This document shows positions 32,757 to 43,985 of a DNA stretch of 64,000 nucleotides, piece by piece (the stretch's first letter is position 1; every line of letters begins with the position of its first letter). Both the position numbers and the translations under genes were made by a program. The stretch spans positions 2,108,001 to 2,172,000 of the forward strand of contig CM034412.1 in the NCBI GenBank assembly GCA_019925095.2, written 5' to 3'. The notes under the pieces are model-generated. The model was not told where the DNA came from. It did no database searches and saw only the letters and a program-made list of their open reading frames with translations. Origin of the DNA: Dendrolimus kikuchii (Eukaryota > Arthropoda > Insecta > Lepidoptera > Lasiocampidae).

Positions 32757-33439
32757 AGAAATTGATTCAATTTGGCTTGAACCAAGCCGTTAACCAAAAG
32801 GACACGACGATATAAAATGACATTGAATGATTCAATGTTCTGTTTACATGTATCACTTTGGGTGCTTCATTCAGTAGAAAGATAGAAGTGAATTGTGTAA
32901 TATCAGCATAGGAGTCTATGAACGCAAAACGTATAATTGTAGTATGATAAACTGAATAGGAAATATTTGCTATTTAAAATTAATGAAATATTAAATCACT
33001 ATGGGTGCGGTAACAAATGTCTATCAAAAGGCTAAACTTTCACGGATCACACCAAAATACAGGAACTTCATTTGTATATTCAAATTAAAATCCTTAATTT
33101 GGACCATGTGCGAATTGTATTGTGCTGAAACGCTACCCCTAATTAGGTTAAACACGGACGCAACCGTGATTAAATTAGGAAATCAACCGACGCCGTTCGT
33201 GACCCATAATCCGATATATTATACCAACTTGTCCCTGGAATGGACCGCTTGAGTTTCGACTAAATGAGTTACATGTTTGGGACGAGTCGTCTGTTACGGA
33301 GGTTCCCGAACACTTATTCCAGTGGCAACTTCAAGGAAAACAACTCCCAGTGGGACCTTGTATCGATATGCCTTATAGATAAATACTCTTGATACCATAC
33401 TCTTGCAGCAGCGAGAGGTAGAGGTTAAATGATATTTCA
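32757..33439. other. No recognisable feature
   Basis: The frame 33001-33252 (83 codons, starts MGAVTNVYQKAKLSRITPKY) has no recognisable motif. Repeat content unknown. Confidence 0.35.
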
Positions 33440-33706
33440 GTTGGCAGAGAGTAGGAGCGGCCTGTCGTAAGATTCGACTAAACAACCCACAGACAGGTGG
33501 TAGGGCATTTGCTCGACTGGATGGCTACCACCCCTGGTCTAGAGCATGCCACCATAACAACTTTGAGTTGTGTGGCACTTAAGAGAGCAGGAGCGCATTT
33601 GTAGCACCTTTGGTGTTGCAAATGTCCATAGGCGATGGTAACCGCTTTCCATCAAGTGAGCCGTCTGCCTGTCTGCTGAACTCCTGCAATAAAAATAAAA
33701 AAAAGT
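33440..33706 (+). mobile_element. SINE-A, 5'-truncated
   Basis: From GCGGCCTGTCGTAAGATTCG to CTCCTGCAATAAAAATAAAA, with a small deletion at GTTGTGTGGCACTTAAGAG. Confidence 0.85.
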
Positions 33707-34465
33707 AGTATTCACTGTCGAGTGCTGATGTGAACTTTTTTTTATTGGACTTGACTTTATATTGTTAGTCCGAAGACCTCACAACTTTATCGGTGTTCTT
33801 CTTCTTCGCGAGGCGAAGGTGCTCGAGCCCGGTGTGCACCTAGCTCCCTAGGGAGCTTTACTTCGGCTGAACTGTTGCCATGAAAGGGGGATGAATGTAA
33901 TGATGCAGACTAGAGGGCGAGATGTTCTAATTGAGAACGGGCTACGGGTAATATAAAACCCGACGGGAAGGGTCCCGGCGGTCCGGGATCGGCGGTTCGC
34001 GGCGGCCTACGCTATCTTACTGCCGTTTCGCAACGTGTTATAGCTGGGAGAGAAGAAACGGCGAAACTTCCCAGCAACACGCCTGGTCTATCCTATGGGG
34101 TTGCTATGTCTCCTGGCGTCCCTCGCGGGGACGTGGAGAGATCGTGATTGGCGGCGTCTGACTACCGTCCTAACCGCGGGCTGGCTGATTCGGGCCAGGC
34201 GTATTAATGTCGACACTGTCCGTGAGGACGTTACGCGGTCGTCGCACGAGAGCCTTTCGCCGAGGCTTATATATACTTATGGCTGGTTCCTATATCTTAC
34301 TATTAATTCACTTTCCCTAGCATCAGTTGAATTTTGACAATAGACGAGCTTATGTCAAATTTTAACCGGTAGTAAGGCAAATGAACTATACTTAAGATAT
34401 AGGAATCGGGGCTTAGTGCGCTAGTTAAAGCATTACGACGCAGGCATAAAAAGGAAAATAATTAT
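33707..34465. other. GC-richer segment with a Penelope-UTR-like motif
   Basis: 33960-34270 is markedly GC-rich. 34018-34095 (GTTTCGCAACGTGTTATAGC and GAGAGAAGAAACGGCG) resembles the Penelope-like 3' region at 51390-51450, so this may be an old remnant of such an element. An 80-codon frame (34095-34337) is unrecognised. Not a clear gene. Confidence 0.4.
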
Positions 34466-34841
34466 ACATACATACATACATACATAACTTCAAGCCAGTT
34501 CCCTTGCGGGATAGGCACGAACAACAGAGTGCTATTTAGGCTTATTCTTACCCTCCTTACTTGCTTCTTTGACATTCATAACTCTTGTCATGCACGCTCG
34601 TCTGTTCTTAAGGTTCCTGACATGACCTTCTGCTAGTACACGATCAATTTCATCATGGAAGGTGTGTCGTGGCCTTCCACGACTTCTGCATCCATCCACT
34701 TTTACATTGTATATCTGTTTAGTCATTCTTTCATCATGCATTCTTTCCACATGCCCGAACCACCGGAGCATTCCTTTCCTTACCTTCACCCCGACACTCT
34801 CTTTTAGACCAACTCTCTTTCTTACTTCGGTTGTACGAACT
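34466..34841 (-). mobile_element. RTE-1 LINE, reverse
   Basis: (CATA)n on the plus strand, then the reversed RTE-1 end; the minus frame has MKVRKGMLRWFGHVERMHDE. A stop appears near the C-terminus (EGKNKPK*). AATAATTAT is duplicated at 34457-34465 and 34842-34850. Confidence 0.9.
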
Positions 34842-35163
34842 AATAATTATTCATATTACAATCTACTATTTCGCCGATGCAAAGAAATATCAAAAGTTTC
34901 GTAAAGACCTCTATACTTTTGATGTTAACCCAAATACTTAAGGAACAAGGAATAAACAAACAAATTCTTACACAATATGTGAAACCGCATTTCGCTAAAA
35001 GGATTGCTTGGATCCGCATTACGTGAAGGAAAGAAATTAATATTCTTGGAGTACATTTTTTTGCGGAGTGGTTCGGCTTTCAGCGGCTTTTTGGTTAATA
35101 AATAATTGTGGGTACACGCTATGTTTTCTAGCAGCACTTGACGGGGTCGCTATATATAATGAA
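34842..35163. other. No recognisable feature
   Basis: AT-rich sequence with short frames only. Confidence 0.4.
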
Positions 35164-35575
35164 CTAGTTGTTGCTTGCGGCTTCGCCTGCGTAGGTAATA
35201 AATAGTCATAGTTTAAGCTTACCTTAACCTCCTTGGGAGGTGATTATCCATATATGCCGATGTACGTGTGCATTTATTTGTAACCCGAAGCAGTACATAA
35301 AATTTCCTGCTTCTTTGAAAATGGCGGATTTTCGTACAAACTTTCATCCCCTTTTTCAGCCCCTTAGGGGTTGAATTTCCAATAACGCCGATACACGTTT
35401 ACATTTATTTCTAACCACAAGCTGGTATATAAGTTTTCGTGCTTCTTACTATGAAAATGATGGGTTTTTCATATAAAATTTCATCCCCTTTTTTTCCCAC
35501 TTAGGGGTTTAATTATCAATAATCGTTCGAGGTATGCGTTGACATGTCAGTCAGTGAGGTGAAGTAATTATATTA
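35164..35575 (-). mobile_element. Helitron-like remnant H5, reverse
   Basis: The plus strand begins CTAGTTGTTGCTTGCGGCTT then CGCCTGCG, the complement of a GC-rich 3' end with CTAG. The body repeats TTTCATCCCCTTTTT and CACTTAGGGGTTTAATT-like units about 130 bp apart. Non-coding. Confidence 0.5.
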
Positions 35576-35825
35576 CTAGCGATCTTGGCAGACGTTGTCC
35601 TAGCCTGAAAAAATAAAAATCTAGAAGCTGATTCCAGCGTCACCCATCGGGTCTAATTGGGAATCTAAACCACGCCAGGACCCACTCAAACACACATGTC
35701 AGCAGACGTTGTCCTGCCCTGAAAAAATAAAAATCTAGAACCCGATTCCAGCGCCACCTACCGGGTCTATTGTGAATCTAAACCACCACGGGACCCACTC
35801 AAACAAACATTAAATTTCACCAAAA
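35576..35825 (-). mobile_element. H3 Helitron-like 3' ends in tandem, reverse
   Basis: CTAGCGATCTTGGCAGACGT starts the reversed 3' end. Two ~110-bp units follow, each with GCAGACGTTGTCCT, GAAAAAATAAAAATCTAGAA, GTCTA and GACCCACTCAAACA. It corresponds to 8800-8918 in reverse. Confidence 0.65.
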
Positions 35826-35992
35826 TCGTACAATCCGATTTCAGCGTCAAGTATTTTGTTTAGATTAATGGGTTACATTATTAAAATTGTAGTAGGGATC
35901 CCTAATTTTTATATAGCCTATATCAATCAGGGATAATGTAGCATTCAAGAATTTATGAAAACGGTCCAGTAGCTTTTGCAGCAGCAGCAGCA
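35826..35992. other. No recognisable feature
   Basis: Short spacer with a CAG/GCA trinucleotide run at 35980-35992. Confidence 0.4.
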
Positions 35993-36240
35993 CGGCGGCC
36001 TCTGTGGTTGAGCGGGCTAAGCCTTTGCCGGCCTACCTCACTGCTACGCAGAGGCTCCGGGTTCGATTCCTGGTATAGTAAATTTCGGAAACGTATTTTC
36101 TCCGTTATTTACTATGGTCTGGGTGTCTGGGATCGGCCCCAGAGTAATCATTGTATATTACCCATAACACAAGCGTAACTTGCTTAATTTGGGGATATAC
36201 AATATGTGTGTTTGTCTGCCGATTATTATTATTATTATTT
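35993..36240 (+). mobile_element. SINE-B, full-length
   Basis: Cleanest copy. tRNA head GGCCTCTGTGGTTGAGCGGG with the B box GGTTCGATTCC at 36061, then the body to TTTGTCTGCCGATTATTATT and an (ATT)n tail. The sequence resembles a tRNA but continues into the SINE body, so it is not a tRNA gene. Confidence 0.9.
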
Positions 36241-36364
36241 TGTGTTTGTACCTTACAAACATACAAATCTTTCATCTTTATAATATTAAGTAGTACCGAT
36301 AAGATAATCTTTAAAAGCGTTTTAATTTCAAAACAGTTCCAAGCCGTGCCGTTTTAATTAAAGT

Positions 36365-36690
36365 GTTATGAATGAAAAGAATTTAACACATTACTGTTTG
36401 GAAATTCCAGATAATATTCTACACAGTATATTATATAAAACATACTTAAAGTTTTACATGTAATAAAATAAACCGAACACTACAAATCTATCGCGTCTAC
36501 CAACATGAAAACAAAATGTAGTGAATACCGTCTATATACAATTGAGAGATTTTGAATTATAATCTGTACCCAGTCACTACATTATAAAGGATAAATATTG
36601 TATCAAAATTATTGTAAATTATAGACAACCACTTTATACAAAACAGGCGCTAATCACAGAATAAATAAAAATATAACATTATTATTCAAT
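36365..36690 (-). repeat. Dispersed repeat X, copy 2
   Basis: Reverse-oriented match of 1072-1395; its outer end is broken by the RTE-1 insertion at 36693. Confidence 0.65.
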
Positions 36691-36692
36691 TA

Positions 36693-37163
36693 CGCGGTGC
36701 TGGTAGCTACGCTCACGTATGGCAGCGAGAGTTAGGTATGAAAGAGAAAGCATGAAAGTAGAGTAAACGCGGTCGAGACGCGAGCACTGCGGAGTGACGC
36801 TCGCGGACCGCGTTCGTAATACCGAAGTAAGAAAGAGAGTTGGTCTGAAAGAAAGTGTCGGGGTGAAGGTAAGGAAAGGAATGCTCCGGTGGTTCGGGTA
36901 TATGGAAAGAATGACTAAACAGATATACAATGCAAAAGTGGATGAATGCAGAAGTCGTGGAAGGCCACGACACACCTTCCATGATCAAATTGATCGTATA
37001 CTAGCGGAGGGTGATGTCAGGAGCCTTAAGAACAGACGAGCGTGCATGACAAGAGTTATGAATGTCAAAGAAGCAAATGAGGTGTGTAAGAATGGGCCTA
37101 AATGGCGCTCTGTTGTTCGTGCCTACCCCGCAAGGGAACTGGCGTGAAGTTATGTATGTATGT
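36693..37163 (+). mobile_element. RTE-1 LINE, longer 3' end
   Basis: Begins GCGGTGCTGGTAGCTACGCT, i.e. upstream of most copies. Frame 36794-37147 lacks HDER of the usual VERMHDERMTK (12-bp deletion). Ends AYPARELA, stop, (ATGT)n. ATTATTCAATTA is duplicated at 36681-36692 and 37164-37175. Confidence 0.92.
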
Positions 37164-37175
37164 ATTATTCAATTA

Positions 37176-37656
37176 AGGAAATGGTCGATTGTATCGTTTA
37201 GAAATAAGAGGGTACATAACAAAATTAATTATTAACTTTAAACGGAAACATGTCAAGAATAACTATGCTACTAAATAACTGTAACAATTGAGTACAATAA
37301 AGTATATTCTATTCTAAAATATTTCCTTTGTCTTAAAAATGTTACTTCCAACTAAACGTAGAACTTTAATATCAAAGGAGAATGTACCGTAAAGCGTACG
37401 TAATAACGTTTGAAATACAACGTCTTAAACAGCCTTTATAAGACCCGAATATAGAAAATAAGTAATGCATCTAAAAATCAATGTACATTCCCTTAATGGG
37501 TTTATATTGAGTCTTTTGAGCAAAGGGCGCTGTAAAAGCGTTTCTGAACACATTTCATATGTAAAGAAGCCAAGTCACGTTAAATGTGAATTTTGTGTGT
37601 TCTACTTCTGTAGCTGTTTATTTATGTATAATACTTGTACGGTGTAACCAGGTTCG
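37176..37656. other. No recognisable feature
   Basis: No supported gene or repeat. Confidence 0.4.
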
Positions 37657-37886
37657 CCAGGTGGTAGGGCATTTGCCCGACTGGATGGCTACCACCCCTG
37701 GTCTAAAGTATGTCGCCATAACAACCTTGACTTGTGTTCCGGCATTAGTGATCAAGTTCCAGTCTCCCTTAAGAGAGCAGCAGCGCATTTGTAACAACTT
37801 TGGTGTTGCAAATGTCCATAGGCGATGGTAACCGCTATCGATCAAGTGGGCCGTCTGCCTGTCTGCTGATCTCCTGCAATAAAAAT
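37657..37886 (+). mobile_element. SINE-A, 5'-truncated
   Basis: From CAGGTGGTAGGGCATTTGCC to CTGATCTCCTGCAATAAAAA. About 100 bp of the 5' end is missing. Confidence 0.85.
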
Positions 37887-37975
37887 AAGTAACCGCACAG
37901 GTTAGTTATGACTTCCGCGGACGAGTCGAGTCAGTTCACGACCATCACGCGCCGATGACACTCATGTCATTTTGA

Positions 37976-38292
37976 CTTTTTTTATTTTTATTGTAGGAGA
38001 TCAGCAGACAGGTAGACGGCCCCCTTGATGGAAGGCGGTTACCATCGCCTATGGACATTTGCAACAGCAAAGTTGCTACAAATGCGCCGCTGCTCTCTTA
38101 AGGGAAACTGGAACCTGGTCACTGATGCCGTAACACAACTCAAGGTTGTTATGGCGACATATTTTAGACCAAGGGTGGTAGCCATCCAGTCGGGCAAATG
38201 CTCTACCACCTGGCTGTGGGTTGTTAAGTCGCTTCTTACGACAGGCCGCCCGGCCGCAGGAAATTGTATTCTTACTCCGTTCCTGCACGGAA
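37976..38292 (-). mobile_element. SINE-A, full-length, reverse
   Basis: TTTTTATTTTTATTGTAGGA to TTACTCCGTTCCTGCACGGA. Lies 90 bp from a truncated SINE-A in the opposite orientation. Confidence 0.9.
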
Positions 38293-38386
38293 CTCCAATA
38301 AACTCATTGACTATCAAGTTATCATTCATTTATTACGGTGTTGGGAATCACCTAACATCTTATGGTCCTTCGAGCCGGTTATATAA

Positions 38387-38521
38387 AGAGGTAAAGTTTG
38401 TTAGTTTGTGACGTTGTGGGGGTATTTCTGGATCTAGTAAACCGATTTTAAAAATTCTCACATGACGCTATATACCACGGGGGCGGGACAGAGCGCGGGT
38501 GAAACCGCGCCGGGCCGCTAG
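38387..38521 (+). mobile_element. Helitron-like element H1, deleted copy
   Basis: AGAGGTAAAGTTTGTTAGTT to GAAACCGCGCCGGGCCGCTAG before T. The first ~15 bp and about 60 bp of the middle are missing. Confidence 0.7.
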
Positions 38522-38529
38522 TTTATGTT

Positions 38530-40090
38530 TAAAAAAATATTCTGCTCGTGTGTCACGGAACTCCTTCCTAAGGACTAGACCGATTTCGATGAAATTATTG
38601 AGTGAGTTCCGGGATGGTTTAAATTTACAATTGGATTAGGACAAGTTTGTTTATTTTTGATTTAATATCATGTAACAATTAGTTTAATGTTAATTTATCC
38701 TAAATAAAATTATTATTTTCTTCCTTCTTCTTTCTTTCTTATACAGTAACAAAATTGTTTAAGCGTTCAGTAATATTTTAAAAGTATTTTTTGTTTTTTC
38801 TTCTTTGTTATATCGAATTTTTCGTATAAATATAATAATAAGATTTTATGGAGAGTGCAGGCATGCGCACATGCATGTATGATAAAATATGCGTATTTGA
38901 GAATAGACGCCCCGTACTCTCTCTCTCTCTCTCTCATTTTTCTATAGTATTAAAATAAGATAAATGTATTGATCAAAAGCGCTTCGAAGGAGGTTCAACT
39001 ATTCAGCTTATTTATTTTCGTAATGTGAAGGTATTTCATCTAAGTAGCTGTTTTACCGCACAGCTTGCGGTTAAATAGGTACTTAGATGAGAATACCTAT
39101 TTTACCGCGCGTTTCATTGTATGGTGCGTAATTTTCAACTTTGGAACAATGTATACAGTCTTCGTAAATGCATTTTTTGAGCAAACGTGTTGAAAAAAAC
39201 ATTAATTAGAAGATTGTGTTTTCATGTATCACTTTGACTGATTCATTCAAACTGAAAGTCAGAAATGAACTGTATAATATCGGCTAAAATATTAGCTTCA
39301 CTTCAATATATTAGTAACGTTTTTTGACCTTTCATGGATATTTGCCGAACATTTTCCCCGTTTTTCAGTTCTCGTGCAAAAACACACAGCGAAAACGCCA
39401 AGAATGCGTGTGTAGTAAATAACTCTGCAGAATTAGAGGGGTCGACCTTTATATTGCTTGTTACAGACCTGTTTGTTTCAATTTTAACATAACGTTTTGG
39501 TATTTTTCTCTTTGGGTCGCTGTTGGATGAAATATAATGGCATTTTACATTGCTGTATGGACCGTATTCTTCGTTATATTATTATTTGTAGTAAAATTTT
39601 AAAATGTATCGAATTTGTTCATTAGATTCAGTCATTTTAACAATAAGAAAAACAAATGAAAATCACACATTTTCCTAATTTGAATTTGGAATTGTCTTCT
39701 TTAAAATTAAAACTTTTTAATGCAATCAAAACCAGCCAGATAGAAAGGGTATAGCCAAAGAGATCTTATTAGAAGTTCGTACATAATATATGCGAAAAGA
39801 CTTTTTCCCCAACCTATTATATTACATGATTGCTAGCTTTAGTGATTGTTCTGAAATTATTGCTGCTTCATGGCCGGTTTCTGTGTCTTACTGTTCATTC
39901 ACTTTTTTTTAAATTATGGCTCCAACGCCTTCGGCATTGATTTCGCCAATTTCAAAGTTAGAAAGGACTGATGCTATTCTAAGTGCAATTTTAGCCACTG
40001 AAATTTGGTCGGTGATTTATATGCGTTTTTGCGAATATGTGGACAACACAAATATAAGGTTACTAAACTACATTACACATATATATTATT
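38530..40090. other. 1.5 kb without a recognisable gene
   Basis: Contains a (CT)n run at 38917-38935. AAGTAGCTGTTTTACCGC at 39042 and ACCGCGCGTTTC at 39104 look repeat-derived, but no family is identified. Confidence 0.35.
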
Positions 40091-40299
40091 AACCCTTAAA
40101 AGGGGCCAAATTTAATATTATTTTTGTCCATAATCTGCCAGCTGCCATCAAAATCGCCGCGCCAAAACCAAGAGAAATATATCGTCTCTTTTACTCTAAT
40201 ATAAACTCTATGTAGTTAGAGGGAGAAAGTATCAGTTTAACGTTCGTTTCTATGATCTGTATTTGATCACAAATTTGTGGTGCTTCCCAATTAGCCGTG
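40091..40299 (+). repeat. Dispersed repeat P, copy 2
   Basis: ACCCTTAAAAGGGGCCAAAT to CCCAATTAGCCGTGA, collinear with 24822-25030, then cut by a LINE fragment. Confidence 0.6.
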
Positions 40300-40500
40300 A
40301 CCTCCTCAACTCCATCCAGCGTCGCGCCGTTCGTATCGTCGACGATCTCACACGCTTAGCCTTCGAAGAGACTGCGTCCCTTTGCGTATTCTACCGTCTT
40401 TACAACGGGGAGTATTCCGAGGAATTATTTGATCTGGTGCAAACGCCAAGCGGATATACAGACAGACAGATGCGGATAGCCACTTACTATGTAAAAAACT
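40300..40500 (+). pseudogene. CR1/Jockey-type LINE C-terminal fragment
   Basis: In the frame from 40263 it reads LLNSIQRRAVRIVDDLTRLA, FEETASLCVFYRLYNGEYSE and ELFDL, a better preserved copy of the motif block seen at 19157-19850. It is cut at the right by SINE-B; the frame then continues into unrelated sequence. Confidence 0.75.
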
Positions 40501-40502
40501 AT

Positions 40503-40750
40503 AATAATAATAATAATAATCGGCAGACAAACACACACATTGTATATCCCCAAATTAAACAAGTTATGCTTGTGTTATGGGTAATATACAACGGACTACC
40601 TCTGGGGCCGATCCCAGACACCCAGATCATAGTAAGTAACGGAAAAAATACGTTTCCGAAATTTACTATACCAGGAATCGAACCCGGAGCCTCTGCGTTG
40701 CAGTGAGGTAGGCCGTCAAAGGCTTAGGCTGCTCAACCACAGAGGCCGTC
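40503..40750 (-). mobile_element. SINE-B, full-length, reverse
   Basis: Reversed (ATT)n tail, CGGCAGACAAACACACACAT, B-box complement GGAATCGAACC and head CTCAACCACAGAGGCCGTC. AAACTAT at 40496-40502 and 40751-40757 is a likely 7-bp target duplication. Confidence 0.88.
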
Positions 40751-41284
40751 AAACTATGAAAGTCGCAATAAATAATTTCACCAAAACACGTAGTTACAAG
40801 GTCCTGCAGTCGCCGATGATATGTCGAATATGGCATTCTGGCGCAAATATGCCATGTTCGACATATGTTATGTTTAGAATTTCCACTGCCGGTTTCCGTC
40901 GTCACTTTCTTGCTTACTGCCATGAAAATGGGTGTAATGTAAATAAGGCATTACACTTCGTAATTTTAAAGTGATCACTGTTGACAGCTGTCATAAAATC
41001 AGCCTATCACGTTCATTAATTTATGACAGTGAAATGTACTCGAGAGAACGTGATACTTCATAGTACGGTACGCATAATTAATGATGACAGTTCTCAGTCG
41101 TTATTTTTAGGATTCTGTAGACAGTTTGGCAAAAATGGAATTGTTATACAGTCATAATTTCTGTCAGTGGCATTAGTTTGTCTCATCTCATACCGGTTAC
41201 CTGTCTTCACTGTTTGCTGTAATTCCATTAATTCTTCGATATGTATTAATTACATATTTCTGTAAAAAATGTATTGAAAAAAAT
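40751..41284. other. No recognisable feature
   Basis: TATGTCGAATATGGCATTCT and GCCATGTTCGACATATG (40820-40870) form an imperfect hairpin. No gene. Confidence 0.4.
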
Positions 41285-41829
41285 ACATACATAAATACAT
41301 AACTTCACGCCAGTTCCCTTGCGGGGTAGGCACGAACAACAGAGCGCCATTGAGGCTTATTCTTACACACCTCACTTGCTTCTTTGACATTCATAGCTCT
41401 TGTCATGCACGCTCGTCTGTTATTGAGGTTTCTGCTAGTACACGATCAATTTGATCATGGAAGGTGTGTCGTGGCCTTCCACGACTTCTGCATCCATCCA
41501 CTTTTGCATTGTATATCTGTTTAGTAATTCTTTCATCATGCATTCTTTCCACATGCCCGAACCACCGGAACACTCCTTTCCTTACCTTCACCCCGACACT
41601 CTCTTTCAGATCAACTCTCTTTCTTACTTCGGTATTACGAATGCGGTCCGCGAGCGTCACTCCGCAGATTTAACGCAGTGCTCGCATCTCGACCGCGTTT
41701 ACTCTACTTTCATGCTCTCTCTTCCATACCCAACTCTCGCTTCCATACGTGAGCGTAGGTACCAGCACCGCGTTGTGCATGGCAAGCTGGGCCTTCTGGC
41801 TGAGGTTCTTAGCGCCTAGAAGCGCCTTT
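41285..41829 (-). mobile_element. RTE-1 LINE, longest copy, reverse
   Basis: The minus strand starts GGCGCTAAGAACCTCAGCCA and encodes LSQKAQLAMHNAVLVPTLTY then GSESWVWKREHESRVNAVEM upstream of the usual block, so it reaches the thumb region just after the reverse transcriptase core. The frame breaks after ALR and near VLAE. A run of about eight A then T flanks both ends and may be the target duplication. Confidence 0.88.
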
Positions 41830-41859
41830 AAAAAAAATGTTTGAGTTAATCAATTTTTA

Positions 41860-41912
41860 GGTAGACGTGTTGCTGGGGAGTTTGTTGCCGCTTCTTCTTC
41901 TTAACAGCAATA
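41860..41912 (-). repeat. Penelope-UTR-like fragment
   Basis: The minus strand AGAAGAAGAAGCGGCAACAA then ACTCCCCAGCAACACGTCTA resembles the AGAAGCGGCGCAAGAAACTC motif of the element at 51121-52427. Short and old. Confidence 0.4.
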
Positions 41913-41913
41913 A

Positions 41914-42245
41914 CATGTTTTTTTTTTTTTTTTTTTTTTTTTATTGCAGGAGATCAACAGACAGGCAGACGGCCCACTTGATGGAAAGCGGTTACCATCG
42001 CCTATGGACATTTGCAACACCAAAGACGCTACAAATGCGCTGCTGCTCTCTTAAGGGAGACTGGATCCTGGTCACTAATGCCGGAACACAACTCAAGGTT
42101 GTTATGGCGACATACTTTAGACCAGGGGTGGTAGCCATCCAGTCGGGCAAATGCCCTACCACCTGGCTGTGGGTCGTTTTGTCGCCTCTTACGACAGGCC
42201 GCCCGGCCGCAGGAAATTGTATTCTTTCTCCGTTCCTGCACGGAT
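41914..42245 (-). mobile_element. SINE-A, full-length, reverse
   Basis: A T run of about 28, then TTGCAGGAGATCAACAGACA to CTCCGTTCCTGCACGGAT. The long homopolymer indicates a young copy. Confidence 0.92.
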
Positions 42246-42608
42246 GAGTGTACATAGACTATAGACATAGATAGAGTTGCGAAGCGGTGTACATAGACTA
42301 GGAAGTATAATTGAATTTTAACTTATATGTATGACCTTCAAAAAGTGTTCTCCAGTGGAACTTATTGTTACAACTTAGCTCCCCGACAAAGACAAATTCC
42401 ATGAAGCACATTTTATTACCTGTCGGCATTTGAACTAATTGTAATACTTTTATGATCGTCTTCTTTTGTTTACTTATTTATTGGCATACGGGCCATTGTC
42501 CTATTGTACTCGCTCCTTAGCATCATTAGCCAGGTGTTATAAGCTAATTCTAGGAAACTGTGGTGACGTTGCCAGGAGAACTTACATTTGCATTTGTGGA
42601 GCATAACA
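42246..42608. other. No recognisable feature
   Basis: No supported gene or repeat. Confidence 0.4.
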
Positions 42609-42850
42609 GGACGGCCTGATGGGGAGAAGAAGGAGTCGACTGAGAATCACGATCAAAGCGAGTCGTGTGTACTATAATCGGGAATCTAATAGTGACGGAC
42701 TTTGCGCATTTTATTGAATTACGACTGTCTGCATTACATTTGGACTTGTTCTGTTCGGTTATATTTGTACCTGTCTTTAAGTGTTTGTATAGTTCTAATA
42801 AACTCTATAATAATTCCAACGGCATTTTAATTCGATTCCTGCAACTCATA
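42609..42850 (+). mobile_element. LTR fragment, second copy
   Basis: GTGACGGACTTTGCGCATTT, TACATTTGGACTTGTTCTGT, GTTTGTATAGTTCTAATAAA and ATTTTAATTCGATTCCTGCA align with 6730-6968. The 5' part is diverged, and no internal region is seen on either side. Confidence 0.5.
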
Positions 42851-43985
42851 ATATTATTTTGAATCTGAATTTGAATTCACTTTAGCCATGCAACATTTGT
42901 TCCTCTCCTTAGATCGTTCTCTATATCCTCTAAAGTCGACTACTGAGCAAAAATTGATTTAATATTAAATCTGCTTGCTTTATAACTCTAAATCAATATA
43001 ATATTACCCCATATGGGGAAAACGATCATGATTTAAAGGCAATATGCTATCTGTTTTCAATGGTGAAGTAGAATCGACCGCAGTCCTAAACAAACGGACG
43101 AATGGCTCATAAACATATTGAGGATGGGTTATTTTCATATACCTAACAGTGAGTTATGCTATAGTGGTTCCTGTATGGAAGGGGAGTTGTCATATGTCCC
43201 TTTTATTTAAGGCTGTACAAATTTTATTATGTAAATTCTGTTATCTTTTTTCTTGCATAATATGATTTTTAACGCAATACTAGGGGGTCTGGCAGACGTA
43301 GAGAGAGAGAGTGTACAATCCCCAATGTCGGGATTGTGGATAAATGTGGACTGTATTATTGCCAATTTGTTCGAATCTATGCGAAAAACGGTGAGCCGGC
43401 CAGTGAGAACAAACCTTACAACGAGTAGTCAATTCACCTTGCGAAGAGCGGGTTTCAAGTCCAATGGTCGGCGCCGACTCCTTTGTGGACACAATTTTAG
43501 TTCAAAATGAGTAGTTTTCACAGCACTCGCGTCGAGGATGCAGCACTGACACACTGGATGGCGAAGGTTGCGAATACTTCCACAAAATACGATATAAAGT
43601 TTCTTTTGATGCGAATTCAACGAACGAGACTTGTCGACCATGTACACGACGGGCGCAGCGAGTGGCTCTCGCGGAATTTTCTAACCTCACTGGCTCACGC
43701 GACAAAAAATAATTTACTAATCTAACCCGAACGAAAACTGTCGCTAATTTGACAAATACGAATGAAATTGAACTATTTAATTTTAATTAATGCTAATTTA
43801 TATTAAACTAGTAATAAAGGAAACGGTTTGTACAGAGAGAGATAACACTTTATGGTACACCAAAATAAACAATTATAATAACAGACCATATTTACAATAT
43901 ATTCTAGGCAATACAATAGGCGGCCTTATCGCTCAAAGCGATCTCTTCCAGGCAACCTAAATGATTGATGTACACTTTGATTTTT
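42851..43985. other. No recognisable gene
   Basis: Overlapping 65-85-codon frames on both strands at 43253-43730 (for example SSFHSTRVEDAALTHWMAKV) have no motif I know. Unknown repeat or degraded exon. Confidence 0.3.

Noticed and set aside
35993..36075. tRNA-gene-like sequence with A and B boxes
   Set aside because: It is the head of SINE-B; the same head recurs at several loci followed by the SINE body, and it is not a fold-complete tRNA.
40263..40706. 147-codon frame as a single gene
   Set aside because: A chimera of a LINE fragment and a reversed SINE-B, with the boundary at 40502.
43253..43730. Overlapping frames on both strands as a possible host gene
   Set aside because: No motif, no splice context that I can support, and similar lengths on both strands.
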